Shown: positions 1-10,281 of the stretch, in pieces
How positions within the stretch are numbered: the first letter of the stretch is position 1
Layout: each line of letters opens with the position of its first letter
Assembly: GCF_902859915.1 (NCBI RefSeq)
Contig: NZ_CADIKK010000018.1
Span: forward strand, 99,609-163,608
Length of the DNA stretch: 64,000 bases
Direction of reading: 5' to 3'
DNA from: Paraburkholderia ultramafica
GTDB taxonomy: Bacteria > Pseudomonadota > Gammaproteobacteria > Burkholderiales > Burkholderiaceae
The notes under the pieces: model-generated
What the model saw: the letters and a program-made list of their open reading frames with translations, nothing else
Databases searched by the model: none
What the model was told of the DNA's origin: nothing
Position numbers and translations under genes: made by a program

Positions 1-156
1 CTGCTCGGTTACGCGATCGGCGCCCTGCTGCTGCTCGTGGTGATCGGCATTCCGGTCCTGTGGGCCGTCAGTATCTGGATGTTGTACCGTATTATCAAAG
101 GCTGGCTGTATCTGTACGATAACAAGCCGCTTGCGAATCCGCGCGGCTGGGTCTGA
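1..156 (+). CDS. Partial CDS: C-terminal end of a DUF4870-like membrane protein
   Basis: Only the last 51 codons are present and the gene starts before the window. The visible part has a long hydrophobic helix (about residues 5-33 of the fragment) followed by a short basic/aromatic tail ending PRGWV. A small membrane protein of the DUF4870 type is usual just upstream of the HIT gene at the end of the his operon in Burkholderia. That context, rather than a diagnostic motif, supports the name. Its function is unknown. Confidence 0.6.
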   Translation: MLGYAIGALLLLVVIGIPVLWAVSIWMLYRIIKGWLYLYDNKPLANPRGWV

Positions 157-239
157 GTGTCGTCGGTCCGTTTGTCGGGCCTGACTCGAACCTGGCTGCG
201 TCACGCTTCGCGCTCCAGTCATACCGCGTCAGGAATACG

Positions 240-605
240 ATGAGTCACGATCCAAACTGCCTTTTCTGCAAGATCGCCGCCGGCGAGATCCCGTCGACCA
301 AAGTCCACGAAGACGAAGAGTTTGTTGCCTTTCGCGACATCCGTCCGGCGGCCAGGACGCACGTGCTGGTGATTCCGCGCAAGCACGTCGCCACGCTGTC
401 GAATTGCACCGAAAGCGATGCGCCGCTGCTTGGTAGAATGCTTATCTTGGTGGCGCGTCTGGCCGATCAACTGGGTGTTGCGTACATCGGCGGCGAAACG
501 GGTTTTCGCACGGTAATCAATACGGGTCCGGGCGGCGGCCAGGAGGTGTATCACCTGCACGCGCACATTCTCGCGGGACCACGCCCCTGGCAACGAATGG
601 GCTGA
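240..605 (+). CDS. HIT-family (HINT-type) nucleotide-binding hydrolase
   Basis: This 121-residue protein has the size of a HINT-branch histidine-triad protein. An N-terminal C-x2-C (residues 7-10) is followed by the family segment around KIAAGEIPS, and the triad H105-L-H107-A-H109 near the C terminus carries the nucleophilic histidine. The family hydrolyses purine nucleoside phosphoramidates and acyl-adenylates in the cytoplasm. The start is preceded by AGGA about 8 bases upstream. It lies 83 bp after the partial membrane-protein gene and 246 bp before tatA, matching the usual his-HIT-tat order in Burkholderiaceae. Confidence 0.93.
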   Translation: MSHDPNCLFCKIAAGEIPSTKVHEDEEFVAFRDIRPAARTHVLVIPRKHVATLSNCTESDAPLLGRMLILVARLADQLGVAYIGGETGFRTVINTGPGGGQEVYHLHAHILAGPRPWQRMG

Positions 606-758
606 CGGAAAAGCGCGGGTCATGGACCCCGCTGCGAGTTTTGGTCAGGGACAATAGCGCGGCCGTCGTTTTCTGCAACATGTAATAACGTCGACGCGAT
701 CATCGGGCCACAATGACATTTGTCGCGCCGCTGGTTGAATCGGGAGAGCCTGCGGTAA

Positions 759-1091
<333 letters not shown>

Positions 1092-1130
1092 GCCGCGGCT
1101 TACCCGCGTTACTGACGGACATTCCACTTC

Positions 1131-1649
1131 ATGCTGGACCTCGGTCTAACCAAGATGGCGCTGATCGGCGTCGTCGCGCTGGTCGTACTTGGGCCTGAGC
1201 GCCTGCCACGTGTCGCCCGCACGGCCGGCGCGCTGTTCGGCCGCGCGCAGCGGTATATCAACGACGTGAAGGCCGAAGTCACGCGCGAAATCGAACTCGA
1301 CGAACTGCGTCGCATGAAGACCGAGTTCGAAACAGCCGCGAGCAATGTCGAAACCTCCGTTCAGGACAATCTGCGCAAGCACGAAAGCGAACTGAACGAC
1401 GCGTGGAACAGCGGCACGTCGGTGTCGCCCAGCATTGCCGGCGGCGCGCTCGAAGACGTCGGCAATTCGTCGTGGCCGAACAGCACGCCGTCCACGGCGC
1501 CCAGGCGCAAGAACTGGCGCGTCAAGCAGACCGCCATGCCCACCTGGTATAAGCGCGCAACCACGCGTCGCACGCGCGTGCAGTCGGGTGCTGCGCGCGT
1601 CGCGCGGCATACGCCCGCCACCATGCGTCGTCCCACGCGGTTCTTCTGA
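1131..1649 (+). CDS. tatB: Sec-independent protein translocase subunit TatB
   Basis: TatB forms, with TatC, the receptor that binds twin-arginine signal peptides. This 172-residue protein begins MLDLGLTKM, has a single N-terminal helix to about residue 20, and then the GPERLP hinge (21-26) that separates TatB from TatA. An amphipathic helix and a long Arg/Pro/Ser-rich tail follow. The tail is poorly conserved in the family. The gene sits between tatA (39 bp) and tatC (34 bp), evidently in one operon. Confidence 0.94.
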   Translation: MLDLGLTKMALIGVVALVVLGPERLPRVARTAGALFGRAQRYINDVKAEVTREIELDELRRMKTEFETAASNVETSVQDNLRKHESELNDAWNSGTSVSPSIAGGALEDVGNSSWPNSTPSTAPRRKNWRVKQTAMPTWYKRATTRRTRVQSGAARVARHTPATMRRPTRFF

Positions 1650-1683
1650 TGATCAGAACGACAATCTCCAACCGAGGGCCGGC

Positions 1684-2466
1684 GTGAGCGACCCCCAGCA
1701 AACCCAGGACGAAGGCACTGAAGAGACCTTCATTTCACACCTCGTTGAACTGCGCGACCGCATCATCCGTGCGGGCCTTGCCGTCATCGTGGTGTTCATC
1801 GGACTCGTATATTGGGCGCCGGACATCTTCCGGCTGCTGGCGCGCCCGCTAATGCAGAACCTGCCGAAGGACGGCAAGATGATCGTCACCGACGTCACCG
1901 GCTCGTTCTTCGTGCCGATGAAGGTGACCATGCTGGTCGCTTTCGTGATCGCGCTGCCCGTCGTGCTATATCAGATCTGGGCATTTGTCGCACCGGGACT
2001 TTATCAGCACGAGAAGAAGCTGGTCGGGCCGCTGGTGGCCAGCAGCTACACGCTGTTTTTGTGCGGCATGGCGTTCGCGTACTTCGTGGTGTTCCCGACC
2101 ATCTTCCGTGTGATGGCGCATTACAACGCGCCGCTCGGCGCGGAAATGACCACCGACATCGACAATTACCTGAGTTTCGTGCTGACGATGTTCATCGCGT
2201 TCGGTGTGACGTTCGAAGTGCCGATCGTCGTGGTGCTGCTGGTCCGCATGAACGTGCTGACCATCAAGAAGCTCAAGGAGATTCGTCCGTATGTGATCGT
2301 CGGCGCGTTCGTGATTTCCGCCGTGGTGACGCCGCCGGACGTGTTCTCGCAGCTGATCCTCGCGATTCCGCTGATCGTGCTGTACGAGGCGGGGATCATC
2401 GCGGCGCGTCTATTTGTCGGCAAGCAGCCGGCTGTGATCGAAGACGCGAGTCCGCCGTCGAATTGA
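1684..2466 (+). CDS. tatC: Sec-independent protein translocase subunit TatC
   Basis: TatC is the core signal-peptide receptor of the Tat translocase. The 260-residue product has the cytosolic N-terminal motif ETFISHLVELRDR (about 14-26) and six predicted membrane helices. The GTG at 1684 gives the typical length. The frame stays open further upstream, but only by overlapping tatB out of frame. A near-perfect terminator follows at 2511, so tatABC appears to end here. A probable substrate, the Rieske protein with an SRRNW Tat motif, is encoded about 2.4 kb downstream. Confidence 0.95.
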   Translation: MSDPQQTQDEGTEETFISHLVELRDRIIRAGLAVIVVFIGLVYWAPDIFRLLARPLMQNLPKDGKMIVTDVTGSFFVPMKVTMLVAFVIALPVVLYQIWAFVAPGLYQHEKKLVGPLVASSYTLFLCGMAFAYFVVFPTIFRVMAHYNAPLGAEMTTDIDNYLSFVLTMFIAFGVTFEVPIVVVLLVRMNVLTIKKLKEIRPYVIVGAFVISAVVTPPDVFSQLILAIPLIVLYEAGIIAARLFVGKQPAVIEDASPPSN

Positions 2467-2504
2467 TGTAGCGCTTCGGGCGCTTGCGGAAAAAGGCGAA
2501 CAAA

Positions 2505-2545
2505 ACCAAAAGGGCAGTCCATCGCGGACTGCCCTTTATGTTTTT
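2505..2545. terminator. Bidirectional rho-independent terminator between tatC and the htrA-like gene
   Basis: A perfect 10-bp stem AGGGCAGTCC (2511-2520) pairs with 2526-2535 around a 5-base loop. It has T-rich sequence on the right and A-rich sequence on the left, so it can act on both converging transcripts. Confidence 0.9.
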
Positions 2546-2592
2546 GCTTCGGCGTGGCTGGCCGCTATGGCCTCGCAGCGCCGCTTCGTGCT

Positions 2593-3816
<1,224 letters not shown>

Positions 3817-3835
3817 CTGAAGACTAGAGGTTTAT

Positions 3836-4582
3836 ATGGATCGGATCGAACTTGAATTGTACTTGAACAATCTTCTTGAAACTGCGCGCTTCAAGGACTA
3901 TTGCCCCAATGGATTGCAGGTCGAAGGGCGTCGCCGGATCAATAAGCTCGCTACCGGCGTAACCGCGTCGGTGGCCTTTCTGGAGGCTGCGCTCGACTGG
4001 GGCGCGGACGCCGTGCTGGTCCATCACGGCTACTTCTGGCGCAACGAAGCGCCGCAGATCACCGGCCGCAAACATGCGCGTCTGAAACTGCTGATCGGCA
4101 ACGACCTGAATCTGTTCGCCTATCACCTGCCGCTCGACGACCATCCCGAGTTGGGCAACAACGCGCAGATCGGCGCGAAGATGGGCTGGATCAGCGACGC
4201 GCGCTTCGGCGAGAACGACCTCGGCTGGCTCGCCACTTTTCCGATGCCGATCACGCTCGCGCACTTCACCGCGGAAATCGAGCAGACGCTCGGCCGCACG
4301 CCGCTCGTGTTCGGCGACCCGGACCGCGTGCTGCGCCGCGTGGGCTGGTGCACGGGCGCCGCGCAAGGCATGTTCGACGCGGCGATCAACGCCGGCGCCG
4401 ACGTCTACCTGACCGGCGAGGTGTCGGAGTCGGTGATGCACACGGCGGCGGAAAGCGGCGTTGCGTTTCTCGCGGCCGGACATCACGCGACGGAACGCTT
4501 CGGTGTGCAGGCGGTGGGCAAGCATCTGTCCGAGCAGTTCGATATCGAACATCTGTTTATCGATATCCCCAATCCCGTTTGA
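3836..4582 (+). CDS. Nif3-like dinuclear metal-centre hexameric protein
   Basis: The 248-residue product matches the Nif3/YbgI family, which forms toroidal hexamers with a two-metal site. Visible ligands include H63-H64 (VHHGYFW), H97 and D101 (YHLPLD), and a C-terminal GHHATE segment. E. coli YbgI is a similar length. The biochemical role of the family is not settled; a hydrolase or metallochaperone role has been proposed. It is transcribed away from the DegS-like gene, and 230 bp of purine-rich DNA separates it from petA. Confidence 0.88.
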   Translation: MDRIELELYLNNLLETARFKDYCPNGLQVEGRRRINKLATGVTASVAFLEAALDWGADAVLVHHGYFWRNEAPQITGRKHARLKLLIGNDLNLFAYHLPLDDHPELGNNAQIGAKMGWISDARFGENDLGWLATFPMPITLAHFTAEIEQTLGRTPLVFGDPDRVLRRVGWCTGAAQGMFDAAINAGADVYLTGEVSESVMHTAAESGVAFLAAGHHATERFGVQAVGKHLSEQFDIEHLFIDIPNPV

Positions 4583-4812
4583 ATTGCAAATTGCATTAAA
4601 GAAGAAAAAGAAGAAAAACGCGCGAATAACGCAGAAGGCACTTAAAAAGAGGTGCGAGAAAGTTTGCGTTTCCGTACGGAGAAACCCTGAGTTATCAAGG
4701 GCTTCGCACGGTTTTTGGCAATCGGCCCTTGTAAATGGCGACTCCATTCCCGCAAACTAGCGGCGGTAGAAGAGACGTGAAGGAAAAATCCAACTCGGAA
4801 GTGGGGCGTGTG

Positions 4813-5433
4813 ATGCGAGACAAAGAAGATGAACGCGTCGACGGCAGCCGCCGGAACTGGCTGGTAGCGACGACCGTAGCAGGTGGCATAGGAGGCGTTG
4901 CCATTGTCGTACCCTTTGTTGGTTCGTTTGCACCATCTGAAAAGGCCAAGGCAGCAGGTGCCCCGGTCGAGGTCGATATCGGCAATCTCAAGCCTGGCGA
5001 CATGATGACCGTTGCCTGGCGCGGTAAACCCGTGTGGATCATCAACCGCACCGACAGGATGCTCGCCGATGTGCAGAAAGCCGATAGCCAGGTAGCGGAC
5101 CCCCACACCACGATTCCCTTTTCGATGCCGTTGCCGGACTACTGCAACAACGAATTCCGTTCACGCGCCGAAAACAGGCATCTTTTAGTCGCCGTCGCCG
5201 TGTGCACCCATCTGGGCTGCACGCCGACGCCGCGCTTCCAGGAGGGCGCGCAGCCCAATCTTCCCGACGACTGGCCGGGCGGCTTTCTGTGCCCGTGCCA
5301 CGGCTCGACCTACGACATGGCCGGCCGCGTCTTCAAGAACAAACCTGCGCCGCAGAACCTCGACATCCCGCGCTTCATGTTCACGTCGGCCACCGGCCTC
5401 GTGATCGGGAAGGACGAGAAAGGAGAAGCGTAA
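4813..5433 (+). CDS. petA: Ubiquinol-cytochrome c reductase Rieske iron-sulfur subunit
   Basis: This subunit carries the [2Fe-2S] cluster that takes the first electron from ubiquinol in the bc1 complex. Cluster box 1 is CTHLGC (C131, H133, disulfide C136) and box 2 is CPCHGS (C160, H163, disulfide C162). The N terminus has a twin-arginine motif (SRRNW, residues 12-16) followed by the single membrane anchor (about 17-38), so it is a probable uncleaved Tat substrate. The ATG at 4813 gives 206 residues, as in relatives. In-frame starts at 4735 (ATG) and 4777 (GTG) are possible but add a non-conserved extension. Confidence 0.92.
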   Translation: MRDKEDERVDGSRRNWLVATTVAGGIGGVAIVVPFVGSFAPSEKAKAAGAPVEVDIGNLKPGDMMTVAWRGKPVWIINRTDRMLADVQKADSQVADPHTTIPFSMPLPDYCNNEFRSRAENRHLLVAVAVCTHLGCTPTPRFQEGAQPNLPDDWPGGFLCPCHGSTYDMAGRVFKNKPAPQNLDIPRFMFTSATGLVIGKDEKGEA

Positions 5434-6812
5434 TGGCGATGGACCACGAAGTAGAGACGACCGGGCTGGCCGGCTGGATCGACCGGCGCTTTCCGATGAC
5501 GGCCACCTGGAAGAAGCACGTTTCCGAGTACTACGCGCCGAAGAACTTCAACTTCTGGTACTTCTTCGGTTCGCTCGCGTTGCTGGTGCTGGTCATTCAG
5601 ATCGTCACCGGCATCTTCCTCACGATGAACTACAAGCCCGACGCGACGCTCGCGTTCTCGTCGGTCGAGTACATCATGCGCGAGGTGCCGTGGGGCTGGC
5701 TGATCCGCTATATGCACTCGACGGGCGCGTCGATGTTTTTCGTGGTCGTGTATCTGCATATGTTCCGCGGGCTGATGTACGGCTCGTACCGCAAGCCGCG
5801 CGAGCTGGTGTGGATCTTCGGCTGCCTGATCTTCCTGAGCCTGATGGCCGAGGCGTTCTTCGGCTATCTGCTGCCGTGGGGACAGATGTCGTTCTGGGGC
5901 GCGCAGGTGATCGTCAACCTGTTCTCGGCGATTCCGTTCATCGGGCCCGATCTGTCGCTGTGGATTCGCGGCGACTATGTGGTCTCGGACGTCACGCTCA
6001 ATCGCTTCTTCGCGTTTCATGTGATTGCGATTCCGCTGGTGCTCGTCGGGCTGGTGATCGCGCACCTGGTCGCGCTGCATGAAGTGGGGTCGAATAACCC
6101 GGACGGTATCGAGATCAAGGCGAAGAAGGGCCCGGACGGGGTTCCGCTCGACGGCATTCCGTTTCACCCGTACTACTCGGTGCACGATTTCATGGGCACG
6201 TCGGTATTTCTGCTGATCTTCGCCGTGATCATCTTCTTCGCGCCGGAAATGGGCGGGTACTTCCTCGAAGCGAACAACTTCATTCCCGCCAATCCGCTGC
6301 AAACGCCGCCGGAAATTGCGCCGGTGTGGTACTTCACGGCCTTCTACGCGATGCTGCGCGCCACCACCGATCCGTTCAAGATCGTGCTGATGATCGTGAT
6401 CGCGCTGCTCGGCCTGCTCGCGCTGGTGCGGGCGCGCGGCAAGTGGAAGATCGGCTTGCCGGTGCTCGCGGTGCTGGTGATTCTGGCGATGGCCTTCACC
6501 GAATCGAAGTTCTGGGGCGTGGTGGTGATGGGCGGCGCGGTGATCTCGCTGTTCTTCCTGCCGTGGCTCGACCGCTCGCCGGTGAAGTCGATCCGTTACC
6601 GGCCGTTTTTTCACAAGGTGTTCTATGGGATCTTCGTGCTCGCTTTCCTGACCTTGGGCTTCCTCGGCACGAGGCCGCCGTCGCCTGCCTCGACGCTGAT
6701 TGCCCAGGCATGCGCGCTGATCTACTTCGCGTTTTTCCTTGGCATGCCGTTCTGGACGCGGCTTGGCACGTTCAAGCAGCCGCCCGAACGGGTGCGGTTC
6801 AAGCCTCACTAA
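5433..6812 (+). CDS. petB: Ubiquinol-cytochrome c reductase cytochrome b subunit
   Basis: Cytochrome b is the membrane core of the bc1 complex and carries hemes bL and bH and both quinone sites. The 459-residue product has the conserved MHSTGAS and PWGQMSFWGAQV stretches, and the Qo-site region with PEIAPVWYFTAFYAMLR in the PEWY position. The ATG at 5433 shares its A with the petA stop (TAATG), so the two are translationally coupled, and GGAGAAG precedes it. It is somewhat longer than many proteobacterial homologues because of an extended C-terminal helix region. Confidence 0.95.
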   Translation: MAMDHEVETTGLAGWIDRRFPMTATWKKHVSEYYAPKNFNFWYFFGSLALLVLVIQIVTGIFLTMNYKPDATLAFSSVEYIMREVPWGWLIRYMHSTGASMFFVVVYLHMFRGLMYGSYRKPRELVWIFGCLIFLSLMAEAFFGYLLPWGQMSFWGAQVIVNLFSAIPFIGPDLSLWIRGDYVVSDVTLNRFFAFHVIAIPLVLVGLVIAHLVALHEVGSNNPDGIEIKAKKGPDGVPLDGIPFHPYYSVHDFMGTSVFLLIFAVIIFFAPEMGGYFLEANNFIPANPLQTPPEIAPVWYFTAFYAMLRATTDPFKIVLMIVIALLGLLALVRARGKWKIGLPVLAVLVILAMAFTESKFWGVVVMGGAVISLFFLPWLDRSPVKSIRYRPFFHKVFYGIFVLAFLTLGFLGTRPPSPASTLIAQACALIYFAFFLGMPFWTRLGTFKQPPERVRFKPH

Positions 6813-6834
6813 TCGCGAGCCAGGAGAATACGAA

Positions 6835-7590
6835 ATGAAAAAACTGCTTTCGACGTGCGCGCTGATCGGCGCGACACTGCTCGCGGTGCTGGCCGGCCCG
6901 GCTTACGCGGACGAGAATTTCCCTCTCGACCGCGCGCCGGATAACGCAGAGAATTTCGCTTCTTTGCAGCACGGCGCGCAATTGTTTGTAAACTACTGCC
7001 TGAATTGCCACAGCGCGAACCTGATGCGCTACAACCGGCTGACCGATCTCGGCATCACGCCGAGCGAAATCCAGTCGAACCTGCTGTTCACCACCGACAA
7101 GGTCGGCAACACGATGACCGTGGCGATGCGCCCGGACGACGCGAAGGCGTGGTTCGGGGCGGCGGCGCCGGATCTGTCGGTGGAAGCGCGGGCGCGCGGC
7201 AAGGACTGGCTGTACACGTATCTGCGCAGTTTTTATCGCGACAATACGCGGCCCACCGGCTGGAATAATCTGGTGTTCGAGAACGTGAGCATGCCTCACG
7301 TGCTGTGGCAGCTTCAGGGGCAACGCGCAGCGAAATTCGGTAACGAAACAGACGAAAAAACTGGCGAGACGGTACACAAATTTGTCGGCTTCCAGCAGCT
7401 CACTCCGGGGACTATGTCGCCGGTAGATTATGATTCTGCTGTGGCCGACCTCGTGTCGTACCTGTCATGGATGTCCGAACCGACGCAGAAAACCCGCAAA
7501 CAGCTTGGCGTGTGGGTGCTAATGTTCCTCGGTATCCTGAGCTTTTTCGCCTGGCGACTGAACGCCGCGTACTGGAAACATATCAAATAA
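6835..7590 (+). CDS. petC: Ubiquinol-cytochrome c reductase cytochrome c1 subunit
   Basis: Cytochrome c1 passes electrons from the Rieske centre to soluble cytochrome c. The 251-residue precursor has a Sec signal peptide ending near AYA-DE (residue 25), a covalent heme site C55-LN-C58-H59, and a C-terminal membrane anchor (about 229-245). AGGAG lies 9 bases before the ATG. It follows petB by 22 bp and completes petABC. Confidence 0.95.
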   Translation: MKKLLSTCALIGATLLAVLAGPAYADENFPLDRAPDNAENFASLQHGAQLFVNYCLNCHSANLMRYNRLTDLGITPSEIQSNLLFTTDKVGNTMTVAMRPDDAKAWFGAAAPDLSVEARARGKDWLYTYLRSFYRDNTRPTGWNNLVFENVSMPHVLWQLQGQRAAKFGNETDEKTGETVHKFVGFQQLTPGTMSPVDYDSAVADLVSYLSWMSEPTQKTRKQLGVWVLMFLGILSFFAWRLNAAYWKHIK

Positions 7591-7685
7591 TCACGCCGTC
7601 ACCCGGCGTGGGGCCGGCGCCAGGAAAAACCTGCTGAACGGTTTTTTCGCGCGCTGGCCTTTCAGCTTTTTGAGGAAATGTAAAC

Positions 7686-8297
7686 ATGATGGTTCTGTAT
7701 TCCGGCACAACTTGCCCGTTCTCCCAGCGCTGCCGGCTGGTGTTGTTCGAAAAGGGCATGGACTTCGAGATCCGCGACGTCGACCTGTTTAACAAGCCGG
7801 AAGACATCGCCGTGATGAATCCGTATGGTCAAGTGCCGATTCTCGTCGAACGGGACCTGATTCTGTACGAATCGAACATCATCAACGAGTACATCGACGA
7901 GCGCTTCCCGCATCCGCAGCTGATGCCGGCTGATCCGGTGCAGCGCGCCCGCGCCCGCCTGTTCCTGCTGAACTTCGAGAAGGAACTGTTCGTGCACGTC
8001 GGCACCCTCGAAAATGAGAAGGGCAAGGCGGCCGAGAAGAATCACGAGAAGGCCCGTCTGGCGATCCGCGATCGCCTGACGCAGCTCGCGCCGATCTTCC
8101 TGAAGAACAAGTACATGCTCGGCGAAGAGTTCTCGATGCTCGACGTCGCGATCGCGCCGCTGCTGTGGCGTCTGGATCATTACGGCATCGAGCTGTCGAA
8201 GAACGCAGCACCGCTGATGAAGTACGCCGAGCGCATTTTCAGCCGCCCGGCTTATATCGAAGCGCTGACGCCTTCGGAAAAGGTGATGCGTCGTTGA
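7686..8297 (+). CDS. sspA: Stringent starvation protein A (glutathione S-transferase fold)
   Basis: SspA is an RNA-polymerase-associated protein with a GST fold. The 203-residue product starts with a thioredoxin-like domain (MVLYSGTTCPFSQRCR, with the C-P-F-S position typical of SspA/GST) and the GQVPIL-ESNII segment. A helical GST C domain follows. It is preceded by TGAGGA about 10 bases before the ATG. The position directly after petABC and before sspB is the conserved beta-proteobacterial order. Confidence 0.92.
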   Translation: MMVLYSGTTCPFSQRCRLVLFEKGMDFEIRDVDLFNKPEDIAVMNPYGQVPILVERDLILYESNIINEYIDERFPHPQLMPADPVQRARARLFLLNFEKELFVHVGTLENEKGKAAEKNHEKARLAIRDRLTQLAPIFLKNKYMLGEEFSMLDVAIAPLLWRLDHYGIELSKNAAPLMKYAERIFSRPAYIEALTPSEKVMRR

Positions 8298-8365
8298 GTT
8301 TGGCTTTGGGGTGAGGGCGCCGCGCAGCACATTGCGCGGGCCTGCGCCCGGTAAGAGGACTGTTG

Positions 8366-8878
8366 ATGCAAGAGATTTCCACGAAGCCTTATCTGCTGCG
8401 CGCGCTCTACGAGTGGTGCACGGATAACGGCTATACGCCGCACATCGCGGTCCGGGTCGACAATCAGACGCGCGTGCCGCGTCAGTTTGTGCGCGACAAC
8501 GAAATCGTGTTGAACATCAGCTTCGAGGCGACCAGCCAGTTGCAGATGGGCAACGAGTGGATCGAGTTCAGCGCGCGCTTCTCCGGCAAGTCGCACAAGA
8601 TCGAGGTGCCGATCGCCAATATTCTCGCGATCTATGCGCGCGAAAACGGGCAGGGCATGGCGTTCCCGGTCGAGTCGGCGGGCGGCGAAGCGCAGGACTC
8701 CGGCGCCGACGCGGAACCGGCGGACGAGACCGCCGTGCCGGCTGCGCCGCGTGCGGTCGAGACGTCGCCGGCGGCCGATACGACTGCCGCGAAGGCCGAT
8801 AGCGCGGCGGACAGCCCCCAGCCTGACGACGATGGTTCGAAAGGTGGCGGAAGGGCTCGCCTCAAGATCGTAAAATGA
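8366..8878 (+). CDS. sspB: ClpXP protease specificity-enhancing factor SspB
   Basis: SspB tethers ssrA-tagged and other substrates to ClpX. The 170-residue product has the conserved folded domain (about 1-105, with KPYLLRALYEWCTDNGYTP and the NEIVLNIS segment) and then an acidic/alanine-rich linker. It ends in a short basic tail (GGRARLKIVK) matching the ClpX-binding tail of SspB. The ATG at 8366 is chosen over the adjacent TTG at 8363. AAGAGGA lies upstream. It is 68 bp after sspA. Confidence 0.93.
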   Translation: MQEISTKPYLLRALYEWCTDNGYTPHIAVRVDNQTRVPRQFVRDNEIVLNISFEATSQLQMGNEWIEFSARFSGKSHKIEVPIANILAIYARENGQGMAFPVESAGGEAQDSGADAEPADETAVPAAPRAVETSPAADTTAAKADSAADSPQPDDDGSKGGGRARLKIVK

Positions 8879-8897
8879 AGTAGAATCACGGCCTCAT

Positions 8898-8973
8898 GCC
8901 GGCTTAGCTCATCAGGTAGAGCGCTTGACTTGTAATCATGAGGTGGCGGGTTCGAGTCCTGCAGCCGGCACCA
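8898..8973 (+). tRNA. tRNA-Thr (anticodon TGT)
   Basis: A 76-nt cloverleaf with 7-bp acceptor arms GCCGGCT (8898-8904) and AGCCGGC (8963-8969), discriminator A and an encoded CCA (8971-8973). The anticodon loop CTTGTAA gives anticodon TGT. The T arm has GGTTCGAGTCC. One U-U mismatch is visible in the anticodon stem. Confidence 0.95.
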
Positions 8974-8981
8974 GTAGTACG

Positions 8982-9017
8982 AAACGGGGTTTCTGTTCAG
9001 TCAGAAACCCCGTTTTT
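8982..9017 (+). terminator. Rho-independent terminator after tRNA-Thr
   Basis: A perfect 14-bp stem (8982-8995 with 9002-9015) around a 6-base loop contains the GGGGTTTCTG/CAGAAACCCC core and runs into five T residues. It lies 9 bp after the encoded CCA. Confidence 0.95.
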
Positions 9018-9431
9018 CATTTGCGGGTCCGCAAGTGATTGTCTGCGGCGCGTGATTATTAAATTGTGCCAAGCGGGACAAGCGCGCGTATCGAAGAAGG
9101 AAACGAGCCTCACTGCGTAAAAACGCTAACGGCGCGCCAATGGCGATTAAGCGTTGAAGAAAAGATGAGTTGCGGACATAAGGATGTCCGCAACTGAAAC
9201 TGAAGGCTTGCATATTTTGACTGGGCGCTATGCAGGCTGACTTGCCGCGCCGTTGTGGATCTCTCAGGTTCTTTTTTGTTCAGCCGTATTCGTGCTTTCA
9301 GGAACTATACCCAGCCGATACGGACCTGTCTATTTTCTGGCCGAGAACTCCGCTAAAACGTGATGTCGCGCAATAGACAATTCGGCCTACTTGATTAATC
9401 ATTTCGCATATTTTTATCATTTGAGGCCGCC
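9018..9431. other. Gene-free stretch between the tRNA terminator and tetR
   Basis: I find no convincing gene here. It holds a 12-bp inverted repeat with a 4-base loop (9168-9179 / 9184-9195), and a pair TGTCTATT (9327-9334) / AATAGACA (9372-9379). A 10-bp palindrome TGATTAATCA (9392-9401) lies 30 bp before the tetR start. The last two are possible regulator sites for the adjacent TetR gene. Confidence 0.5.
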
Positions 9432-10001
9432 GTGTCCGCCAAGCGTCAGCAGATTCTCGATACCGCAACGATTCTGTTCAGCAAGCATGGCTACCATGCG
9501 GTTGGCGTGGACTGGATCATTGCCGAATCGGGCGTCGCGAAAATGACGATGTACCGGCATTTCCCGTCCAAAACCGATCTGGTGATCGCCGTGTTGCGGC
9601 AGCGCCAGCGGCAGTGCGCGGTGTCGCTCAAGGCGTTCGTGGCCCAGGCCGATATGCCGCTGGCCCGCCTCGAACGGGTTTTCGACTGGCATCGGGACTG
9701 GTTTACGAGCGACACCTTCACCGGCTGCATGTTCACGCACGCCGCTGCCGAATTCGCCGACAAAGGCAGCAGCATCCACAAGATCAGCGTCGAACAGAAG
9801 GCGGACCTTACGCGGTTTATCGAGCAACTGGCCGCGGATATCGTGCCGTCCGCGCAGGCCAAGGGGCTGGCGTCCGTGATCGTGATGCTGCTGGATGGCG
9901 CCACGCTGGCGATGCAGATTTCCGGCCGTCAGAGTGCCGCGACAGATGCCTGGCATGCCGCGCGCGACCTGCTGGCCTTGTATTCCGAGGCCGCCTCCTG
10001 A
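9432..10001 (+). CDS. TetR/AcrR-family transcriptional regulator
   Basis: This is a 189-residue one-component repressor-type protein. The N-terminal helix-turn-helix (about residues 20-45) includes the segment GVDWIIAESGVAKMTMYRHF, typical of TetR proteins. The C-terminal domain, which would bind ligand, is not assignable. It starts with GTG at 9432. No target transporter or enzyme is adjacent; the next gene is a methyltransferase 280 bp away, so its regulon is unknown. Palindromes just upstream could be autoregulatory sites. Confidence 0.88.
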   Translation: MSAKRQQILDTATILFSKHGYHAVGVDWIIAESGVAKMTMYRHFPSKTDLVIAVLRQRQRQCAVSLKAFVAQADMPLARLERVFDWHRDWFTSDTFTGCMFTHAAAEFADKGSSIHKISVEQKADLTRFIEQLAADIVPSAQAKGLASVIVMLLDGATLAMQISGRQSAATDAWHAARDLLALYSEAAS

Positions 10002-10067
10002 GCGCGCGCCGAGCCTCTCGCGCACTGCGTCGATGAGGCCGAAAAGGGCCCAGAATCGCCATATCTC

Positions 10068-10103
10068 TTTCACCTTGTCGATTGTGGACGTTTTAGTCTA
10101 GAT
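10068..10103. repeat. 36-bp dispersed repeat, copy A (intergenic)
   Basis: This segment matches 12009-12044 at 31 of 36 positions, same orientation, with no gaps. It begins TTTCACCTTGTCGAT and contains GTGGAC and GTCTA. Copy A lies between the tetR stop and the methyltransferase start. Confidence 0.7.
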
Positions 10104-10281
10104 TCTGCGCGCCGGCGTCTACTTCAGTCACGCCCGCCGACGAATAGCGCACCGCGAACCCGTACGACAGAGGTACTATTCGGGCGTCAGTCGGCCTCGC
10201 TATCAAGTACTCCGGCGGGCAACGCCCCCGACGACGCAACGTCGCATCGCGTCACTCCCGCAACACCGATCCCACCTCACC

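Noticed and set aside
5310..6809. 499-codon minus-strand open frame opposite petB
   Set aside because: The sequence is dominated by Arg, His, Glu and Gln, as expected from the complement of a high-GC membrane protein gene. No domain is visible.
8898..9431. Possible integration of an island at tRNA-Thr
   Set aside because: No integrase gene is present, and I did not find a repeat of the tRNA 3' end downstream. The following genes look chromosomal.
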